Positions 58,009 to 64,000 of a stretch of 64,000 nt of DNA are shown here, piece after piece. Positions within the stretch are counted from its first letter, which is position 1. Every line of letters starts with the position of its first letter. Both the position numbers and the translations under genes were made by a program. Under the pieces are notes generated by a model that was given only the letters and a program-made list of their open reading frames with translations, was not told the origin of the DNA and made no database searches. The stretch is from Rhodococcus triatomae (GTDB lineage: Bacteria > Actinomycetota > Actinomycetes > Mycobacteriales > Mycobacteriaceae), in contig NZ_CP048814.1 of assembly GCF_014217785.1 (NCBI RefSeq), positions 1,860,001-1,924,000 on the forward strand, given 5' to 3'.

Positions 58009-59868
58009 GTGCGCGAAATCCTGGCCGAAACGGGGCAGCTTCCGCCCACCGCAACGACCACGGAACGGTCGGCGCCCGGCGCCACCGCCGTCGCGCCCGA
58101 GGCGCCACCGCCCTCTCGCCGGCTCGCGCGATTCGCGCCTCAGCCCGCCGATGTCGCCGCGATCACCTGCTTCGTCGCTCTGGCCGTCTTCGTGCTGTAC
58201 CGGCAGTGGCGCAACCTCGGGACCGGCTACCTCCTGCGTAGCGGCCAGGACCAGAACATGTGGGAGTGGTTCTTCTCCGTCGCCGCACACTCACTGGTGA
58301 ACCTGCAGAACCCGCTGGGAAGCGATCTGCAGAACCACCCACTCGGCGTGAACCTCATGGGCAACACCGCGATGTTCGGGTTCAGCATCCCGTTCGCCCC
58401 GGTCACGCTGCTCTTCGGTCCCACGGTCACCTTCGCGCTCGCCCTCACCGTCGGGCTCGCCGGTACCGCCATCGCCTGGTACTGGGTGCTGTCCCGGCAC
58501 GTGGTGTCGTCCCGTTTCGCCGCCGCCGCCGGCGGTCTCGTCTGCGGTTTCGCCCCGGCGATGATCTCGCACGCCAACGGACACCCCAACTTCGTCGCGC
58601 TCTTCCTGCTTCCCTTCATCGCCCTCGGCGTCGTGCGGCTCGGAAGCAGCGAACGGCAGGTACGCGACGGCATCGTCCTCGGCCTGCTCATCGCCTATCA
58701 GATCTTCCTCGGCGAGGAACCCCTGCTGATCTACGCCCTCACCTTCTGCGTGTTCGGGCTGGTGTACGCGATGAGCCGGCCGAAGGTCGCCGTCGCGGCG
58801 GTACGCCGCGGGATCCCCGGTTTCGCCGTCGCCGGTGCCGTGGCACTGGCGATCGCCGCGTTCCCGCTGTGGTGGCAGTTCTTCGGACCGAACGCCTACA
58901 GCGCTCTCGAACACGGCCCGGTCGGCAACGACGTCCAGGCGATCACCAGCTTCCCCACCGAATCACTCGCCGGCGCGCCCGCCGACATGTCCAGCCTGCG
59001 GATGAACGCCACCGAGGAGAATGCCTTCTTCGGCTGGCCGCTGCTCCTGCTCATCGCCGTGTCCGGACTGTGGCTGTGGCGGATGCCGCTCGCACGGGCC
59101 GCCACCGCGACGGCCGTGGCGATGGGTGTGCTGTCCCTCGGATCGGAACTCACCGTCAGCGGCACCGGAACCGGCATCACCCTCCCGTGGGCGCTTCTCG
59201 CCGACCAGCCCCTGTTCGAGTCCGTGCTCGAATCCCGGTTCGCGATGGGCGTGATCCCCGCGGCTGCGCTGCTGCTCGCGCTCGGTACCGACCGTGCCCT
59301 CGCCTCCTCCCGCTCCGGGCAGTCACCACTCGCCCGGGACGGGCAGCGGTCCACAGCGTTCCTCTGGTTCGCCTGGCTCGCGATCGCCTTGATACCACTC
59401 GCACCGACCCCCCTCGAGGTGGTTCCCCGTGCCCAGGCACCGGCGTTCTTCGACGACGGAATCTGGCGGGACTACGTCGACGACGGATCGGTCGTCGCCG
59501 TGCCGCTGTCCTCCCCGCAGAATGCCCGCCTGCTGCACTGGCAGGCCGAGCAGGACTTCGGGTTCCCCATCGCGGGTGGCTACTTCGTCGGGCCCGCCGG
59601 GCCGGACGACCTCGGCAAGTACGGTCCCGAGGATCGGCCGACGGCGCTGTTCCTACGCGAGGTCGAGAAGACCGGCACGATCCCTGCCGTCGACGAGGCG
59701 ACCAGGGCCCAGGCGCGCGCCGACCTGGAGTTCTGGAACGCCGACGTCCTCGTCCTCGCCAAGACGCGTAACGATCGCATGCTCCAGGAGGCCGTGAACC
59801 AACTCGTCGGGGTCCAGGGTGAACGGGTGGGCGGCACCTGGGTGTGGGACGTGCGCGCCGTCGTGTGA
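58009..59868 (+). CDS. GT-C-like membrane glycosyltransferase of the emb cluster
   Basis: 619 aa. A ~45-residue polar start is followed by about 11 helices (PADVAAITCFVALAVFVLY to ~residue 450) and a ~150-residue outer domain with PQNARLLHWQAEQDFGFPIAGGYFVGPAGPDDL. After the first helix comes RSGQDQNMWEWFFSVAAHSLVNLQNPLGSDLQNHPLGVNLMGN, a GT-C-like first outer loop with D-x-N in place of the usual D-D/E. Not AftA or Emb. Probably acts on a polyprenyl-phosphate sugar donor in wall or lipoglycan assembly. GTG start. Confidence 0.78.
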   Translation: MREILAETGQLPPTATTTERSAPGATAVAPEAPPPSRRLARFAPQPADVAAITCFVALAVFVLYRQWRNLGTGYLLRSGQDQNMWEWFFSVAAHSLVNLQNPLGSDLQNHPLGVNLMGNTAMFGFSIPFAPVTLLFGPTVTFALALTVGLAGTAIAWYWVLSRHVVSSRFAAAAGGLVCGFAPAMISHANGHPNFVALFLLPFIALGVVRLGSSERQVRDGIVLGLLIAYQIFLGEEPLLIYALTFCVFGLVYAMSRPKVAVAAVRRGIPGFAVAGAVALAIAAFPLWWQFFGPNAYSALEHGPVGNDVQAITSFPTESLAGAPADMSSLRMNATEENAFFGWPLLLLIAVSGLWLWRMPLARAATATAVAMGVLSLGSELTVSGTGTGITLPWALLADQPLFESVLESRFAMGVIPAAALLLALGTDRALASSRSGQSPLARDGQRSTAFLWFAWLAIALIPLAPTPLEVVPRAQAPAFFDDGIWRDYVDDGSVVAVPLSSPQNARLLHWQAEQDFGFPIAGGYFVGPAGPDDLGKYGPEDRPTALFLREVEKTGTIPAVDEATRAQARADLEFWNADVLVLAKTRNDRMLQEAVNQLVGVQGERVGGTWVWDVRAVV

Positions 59869-59918
59869 CGGGTGGGATCCGACCTGCCCGGTCCGGCCCT
59901 CCCCTACCATCGTCAGTT

Positions 59919-62900
59919 GTGCCGTCCGAAGTCGCAGAACGCCCCGCCGCACCGAGCCCTGCCGTCACCCCCGGTTCCGTGCGCACCACCCGACTGATCG
60001 CGATCGTCACCGGGATCGTCGGATTCCTGGCGGCACTGTCGATCCCGTTCCTCCCCGTCCAGCAGGACGCGGCATCGATCTCGTGGCCACAGGCCGATCT
60101 CACCGAATCGGTCAACGCGCCGCTGGTCTCCTACACACCGGAACGGATCCGGGTGCACGCCCCGTGCGCGGCGATCGCGGCACTGGGACCGGACGGTGGC
60201 ACCGTCGTGTCGACGATGCCCGAGGGGGCGTCCGATCGGTTCGACAAGGGCCTGGTGATCCGGTCGGATGCCGACGGCGCGGTCGACGTGATCCTGCGCG
60301 GCACCACTCTCACCTCGCTCACCGCCCAGGAAGCCGCGGCATGCGGCGACATCTCGGTGTCGTCGGACGCGGAGGCCACGACCACGACCGTCTCCGGACT
60401 CGACCGCACCGAGACGGTCGGCGGCGACCTGCGGCCGCGGATGGTGGGCCTGTACACCGACCTCGACCAGTCGGTGCCCGGTCTGAACGTGCACGTGGAC
60501 CTGGATTCCCGATTCTCTTCCTCGCCGACGCTGCTGAAGCTGCTCGCGATGATCGTCTGTGTCCTCGCCACGATCAGCTCGCTCGTCGCGCTGCACCGAC
60601 TCGACGGCGTCGATCACCGCCGTGCGCGCCGGTTCCTGCCCGCACACTGGTGGAAATTCACCGGCGTCGACGTCGTGGTGATCGGCACGCTGCTGCTGTG
60701 GCACGTGATCGGCGCCAACACCTCCGACGACGGCTACCTGCTCAGCATGGCCCGGGTGTCGGAGCACTCCGGCTACATGGCCAACTACTACCGGTGGTTC
60801 GGGGTCCCCGAGGCGCCGTTCGGCTGGTACTACGAGGTGCTCGCCGCCTTCGCGAAGATCTCCACCGCCAGCATGTGGATGCGCCTGCCCGCCCTGATCG
60901 CCGGCATCGCCTGCTGGATGGTGATCAGCCGCGAGGTCGTGCCCCGGCTCGGCGTCGCCGTCCGCCGCAACCGGGTCGCACTGTGGACCGGCGGCCTGGT
61001 GTTCCTCGCCTTCTGGCTGCCCTACGACAACGGGCTGCGCCCCGAGCCGGTCATCGCGCTCGGCGCACTGCTCACCTGGTGCTCGATCGAGCGGGCCATC
61101 GCCACCGGCCGCATGCTGCCCGCCGCCGTCGCGGTCCTCATCGCCGCCTTCTCCCTCGCGGCCGGCCCGTCCGGGCTGATCTGTGTCGCCGCCCTCGTCG
61201 CCGGCTCCCGACCCGTGGTGAAGGCGCTCGTCGCGCGGCGCAGGAACGTCGGCGTCGCCGCCCAGGCCGCCCCGATGCTCGCCGCGGGCACCGTCGTGCT
61301 GGTCGCGGTCTTCGCCGACCAGACGCTCGCGACCGTCCTCGAATCGACCCGCGTGCGCAACGCCGTCGGACCGAGCCTGGCCTGGTTCGAGGAACGGATG
61401 CGCTGGGACGCGTTGATGACCATCTCTCCGGACGGTTCGCTCGCGCGCCGCTTCGGTGTCTTCGTCATGCTGCTGTGCCTGGTCCTGTGCGTCATGCTGA
61501 TCCTGCGCAAGGGCCGCATCCCCGGCACCGCGATCGGGCCGTCGCGCCGGATTCTCGGCATCGTCTTCGCGTCGCTGCTGCTGATGATGTTCACGCCGAC
61601 CAAATGGACGCACCACTTCGGTGTGTACGCCGGCCTCGCCGGGTCGGTGGCGGTGCTCGCCGCGGTCGGGGTCGGGGCCGCCAGTATCCGATCGAAACGG
61701 AACCGCTCGTTGTTCGCCGCGGGCGTCCTGTTCGTGCTGGCCCTGTCCTTCACCGGATCCAACGGGTGGTGGTACGTCTCGAGCTACGGCATCCCGTGGT
61801 TCGACAAGCCGCCGTCGATCGCCGGGCGCGGCTTCTCCACCGGGTTCCTCGCCCTGACCGTCCTGGCACTGCTGCTCGCCGCGTGGTTCCACTTCCGTGA
61901 GCCGTACGAGAAGGGCAGGCCCAACGGCTCGCACGCCCGCGCACTCGCCGTGTCCCCTCTGACGCTCGCGGCGATCGTCGTCGTCGTGTTCGAGGTGGCC
62001 TCGCTGGCCAAGGGGTTCGTCTCGCAGTACCCCGCGTACTCGGTGGGCAAGGCCAATCTCGACTCGATCACCGGTACCTGCGCCCTCGCCGACGCGGTCC
62101 TCGTCGAGAACGACCCGAACGCCGCGGTGTTGCCGTTGCGGGTACCCCCCGTGGACCTGGCCGGGGCGGGGGCCTTCGGCGCCACCGAATCCACCGGCTT
62201 CACCCCGGACGGTGTCGCCGACGACCTCACCGCCGACACCGAGGAACGCGCATCCGGCGCAGCGAACACCGTCGATTCCGACGAGTCCGCCACCACCGGC
62301 ACCAGCGCCGGCACCGGAGGAGGATCCGAAGCCACCGAGGGCATCAACGGCAGCACCGTCTCGCTCCCGTTCGGGCTCGACCGGGGTGCCGTACCGGTGC
62401 TCGGCAGCTACCAGCCCGGCGAGCAGGGGCCGGCGGCACTGACCACCGGCTGGTACGCACTGCCCGAACGTACGGACGACGCACCGCTCCTCACGATCGC
62501 CGCCGCCGGACGCATCCGCTCGGTCGACCGGGACGGCATCGTCACCCCCGGCGGCAGCCTCCAGGTCGAATACGGCCGCACCGCCGCGGACGGGTCGACG
62601 GAGATCCTCGGCACGGTCGACCCCATCGACATCGGCCCGGCGCCCTCCTGGCGGAACCTGCGGGTGCCGCTGGACGCGATCGCCGCGGAGGCGGACAGCG
62701 TGCGCCTCGTCGTCACCGACGAGGACGCCAGCCCCGACCAGTGGCTGGCCGTCACCCCGCCGCGGGTGCCGGTGACGCAGACCCTGCAGAACGTGGTCGG
62801 CTCCGACGCCCCGGTGCTGCTGGACTGGTCCGTCGGCCTGGCCTTCCCGTGCCAGCGGCCGTTCGACCACCGGTACGGCGTCGCCGAGGTCCCCGAGTAC

Positions 62901-63158
62901 CGGATCCTGCCCGACCGCACCGGCGCGGAAGCCACCAACGCGTGGCAGGACCACTTCGGCGGCGGCCCCCTCGGCTGGACTACCCAGTTGCTACGCGCCG
63001 AGACGTACGCGACGTACCTCGACGAGGACTGGTACCGGGACTGGGGTTCGCTCGAGCGGTACACCCCGATCGATCCGTCGGCGGGCACCCCGCAGATCGA
63101 CGTCGAGCAGGTCGACCGCTGGGGTACGTGGACGCCAGGTCCGGTACGAATCGGGTAA
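59919..63158 (+). CDS. Emb-family arabinosyltransferase
   Basis: 1079 aa. A polar start precedes helix 1 (TTRLIAIVTGIVGFLAALSIPFLPV) and an N-terminal outer carbohydrate-binding domain. The GT-C core has the metal-binding DD in GANTSDDGYLLSMARVSEHSGYMANYYRWFGVPEAPFGWYY (~residue 270) and about 13 helices. A large C-terminal carbohydrate-binding domain follows, with a Gly/Ser/Thr-rich insert (about residues 785-820). Emb enzymes extend or branch arabinan and are ethambutol targets. EmbA, EmbB and EmbC cannot be told apart without alignment; a second copy follows after 58 bp. GTG 59919. Confidence 0.93.
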   Translation: MPSEVAERPAAPSPAVTPGSVRTTRLIAIVTGIVGFLAALSIPFLPVQQDAASISWPQADLTESVNAPLVSYTPERIRVHAPCAAIAALGPDGGTVVSTMPEGASDRFDKGLVIRSDADGAVDVILRGTTLTSLTAQEAAACGDISVSSDAEATTTTVSGLDRTETVGGDLRPRMVGLYTDLDQSVPGLNVHVDLDSRFSSSPTLLKLLAMIVCVLATISSLVALHRLDGVDHRRARRFLPAHWWKFTGVDVVVIGTLLLWHVIGANTSDDGYLLSMARVSEHSGYMANYYRWFGVPEAPFGWYYEVLAAFAKISTASMWMRLPALIAGIACWMVISREVVPRLGVAVRRNRVALWTGGLVFLAFWLPYDNGLRPEPVIALGALLTWCSIERAIATGRMLPAAVAVLIAAFSLAAGPSGLICVAALVAGSRPVVKALVARRRNVGVAAQAAPMLAAGTVVLVAVFADQTLATVLESTRVRNAVGPSLAWFEERMRWDALMTISPDGSLARRFGVFVMLLCLVLCVMLILRKGRIPGTAIGPSRRILGIVFASLLLMMFTPTKWTHHFGVYAGLAGSVAVLAAVGVGAASIRSKRNRSLFAAGVLFVLALSFTGSNGWWYVSSYGIPWFDKPPSIAGRGFSTGFLALTVLALLLAAWFHFREPYEKGRPNGSHARALAVSPLTLAAIVVVVFEVASLAKGFVSQYPAYSVGKANLDSITGTCALADAVLVENDPNAAVLPLRVPPVDLAGAGAFGATESTGFTPDGVADDLTADTEERASGAANTVDSDESATTGTSAGTGGGSEATEGINGSTVSLPFGLDRGAVPVLGSYQPGEQGPAALTTGWYALPERTDDAPLLTIAAAGRIRSVDRDGIVTPGGSLQVEYGRTAADGSTEILGTVDPIDIGPAPSWRNLRVPLDAIAAEADSVRLVVTDEDASPDQWLAVTPPRVPVTQTLQNVVGSDAPVLLDWSVGLAFPCQRPFDHRYGVAEVPEYRILPDRTGAEATNAWQDHFGGGPLGWTTQLLRAETYATYLDEDWYRDWGSLERYTPIDPSAGTPQIDVEQVDRWGTWTPGPVRIG

Positions 63159-63216
63159 CCGACCGGCCGGTAGCTGAGGTGGGTGTTCTCAGGTTTCTGA
63201 CATAGCATGGCGAATC

Positions 63217-64000
63217 GTGTCCGACGCCGTGACTGCTCAGCAAGCCGAGCCAGAGTCCTCCCCACCGCCGCCGAACGCACAGGATTTCCGGGCCGAGTAT
63301 CGGACCGCGCGCCTGATCGCGATCGTCACCGGCCTCCTCGGCCTGGTGCTGGCGGTGTCGACCCCGTTCCTGCCCGTCACCCAGGACACCGCGTCCGTCT
63401 CCTGGCCACAGAACGGCCAGGTCGGCGACGTCGAGGCGCCGCTGATGGCGCAGGTGCCGGTGCGGTTCGAGGCGACGATTCCCTGCTCGACGGTCGCGGA
63501 CCTGCCCGACTACGGCGGGATCCTGCTGTCGACGGCGCCGCCGCAGGGTGAGGGCGCACCGCTCAACGCCCTGTTCGTGCGCGTCTCCGGCGAATCGGTC
63601 GACGTGCTCGACCGCAACGTGGTGGTGGCATCGGCGCCCCGCGAGCAGGTGCAGTCCGCGCAGTGCTCGCAGATCGCGATCTCCGCCGACATCAACCGCA
63701 CGACCGCCGAATTCACCGGACTCACCACCGAGGCCGGTGACCCGGTCCGTGGCGAGCTCGGCGGTGACCTCCGGCCGCAGGTCGTCGGCGTGTTCACCGA
63801 TCTGCAGGGCGCGGCACCGGACGGGCTGTCCGTCTCCATCGACGTCGACTCCCGGTTCTCGTCCAGCCCCACACTGATCAAGCTGGTCGCGATGATCGTC
63901 GCGATCCTCGCCACGATCACGTCGCTGGTGGCGTTGGGCCGACTCGACGGCACCGACGGCCGGCACCACCGGCGCTTCCTGCCGTCACACTGGTGGAAGT
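63217..64000 (+). CDS. second Emb arabinosyltransferase, cut by window end
   Basis: The first 261 residues are visible. Helix 1 TARLIAIVTGLLGLVLAVSTPFLPVTQDTASVSWPQNGQ closely parallels the preceding Emb, as do GELGGDLRPQVVGVFTDLQ, LSVSIDVDSRFSSSPTLIKLVAMIVAILATITSLVALGRLD and RRFLPSHWWK. The pair arose by tandem duplication, as in embC-embA-embB. GTG 63217 is read as start (SDAVTAQQAEPESSP). The catalytic DD lies beyond the window. Confidence 0.93.
   Translation, partial: MSDAVTAQQAEPESSPPPPNAQDFRAEYRTARLIAIVTGLLGLVLAVSTPFLPVTQDTASVSWPQNGQVGDVEAPLMAQVPVRFEATIPCSTVADLPDYGGILLSTAPPQGEGAPLNALFVRVSGESVDVLDRNVVVASAPREQVQSAQCSQIAISADINRTTAEFTGLTTEAGDPVRGELGGDLRPQVVGVFTDLQGAAPDGLSVSIDVDSRFSSSPTLIKLVAMIVAILATITSLVALGRLDGTDGRHHRRFLPSHWWK

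Noticed and set aside
59913-62954. Long minus-strand open frame opposite the Emb gene
   Set aside because: Shadow of a high-GC coding sequence; the plus strand encodes an unmistakable Emb protein.

Overview
The window is high-GC actinobacterial DNA whose gene content and order point to a mycolic-acid-containing member of the Corynebacteriales, most likely a Rhodococcus or close relative. The evidence is a core set for the arabinogalactan cell wall: the galactan exporter Wzm/Wzt, galactofuranosyltransferases GlfT1 and GlfT2, RmlA/B/C, DprE1/DprE2, AftA and two Emb arabinosyltransferases. There is also an antigen-85-type mycolyltransferase and the proteasome activator Bpa. Much of the order resembles the M. 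tuberculosis Rv3752c-Rv3793 region, recalled from general knowledge and not searched.

Region 1 (1-5.1 kb) holds small regulatory and stress genes: a truncated TetR, a cysteine-free Rrf2 regulator, YceI, DUF1269, GAP-family, DUF7144, RidA, DUF1540 and YqeY-like proteins. Region 2 (5.1-7.5 kb) looks like an accessory cassette. An AT-rich leader precedes an overlapping pair made of an unknown 236-aa protein and an XRE/ImmA-type metallopeptidase, and the cassette stops at a tRNA-Ser gene. Region 3 (7.5-25 kb) is mostly chromosomal backbone: tRNA-Ser(CGA), csbD, tadA and partner, tyrA, ppk2, an antiporter, a solitary cytosine methylase with Vsr, an alcohol dehydrogenase, a frameshifted GntR gene, tRNA-Arg(ACG), tRNA-Ser(GCT), an aminotransferase, a mycolyltransferase, tRNA-Ser(TGA), MarR/quinone oxidoreductase and a desulfurase-like protein.

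Region 4 (25-44 kb) is the galactan/linker block: bpa, wzm-wzt-glfT1, a MocR/EamA pair, then a lower-GC type VII-secretion-associated operon of four genes wedged in front of glfT2. After it come a polyprenyl-phosphate-sugar branch (YfhO-like membrane protein, methyltransferase, DPM-like GT2, epimerase) and rmlB/rmlA-rmlC with a GtrA flippase and a GT2. Region 5 (44-52.6 kb) is accessory: SDR, NTF2-like, VOC/TetR with a striking operator, F420-type oxidoreductase, HtrA-like protease, a lipase-like hydrolase, and a second type VII-associated set (lipoprotein, DUF1023 hydrolase, WXG-like protein).

Region 6 (52.6-64 kb) is the arabinan block: GtrA (Rv3789-like), dprE1-dprE2, aftA, a GT-C-like membrane protein, one full Emb and a second Emb that runs off the window. 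Together these make decaprenyl-phosphoryl-arabinose, flip it, and polymerise arabinan on the exported galactan.

Three genes carry apparent one-base shifts, each in a run of at least five C/G bases, so assembly error must be excluded before calling them broken. Several dispersed or tandem hairpin repeats sit between gene ends. The two best candidates for a little-described system are the type VII toxin/immunity-like operon at 30.8-33.1 kb and the ImmA/unknown-protein cassette at 5.3-7.1 kb.
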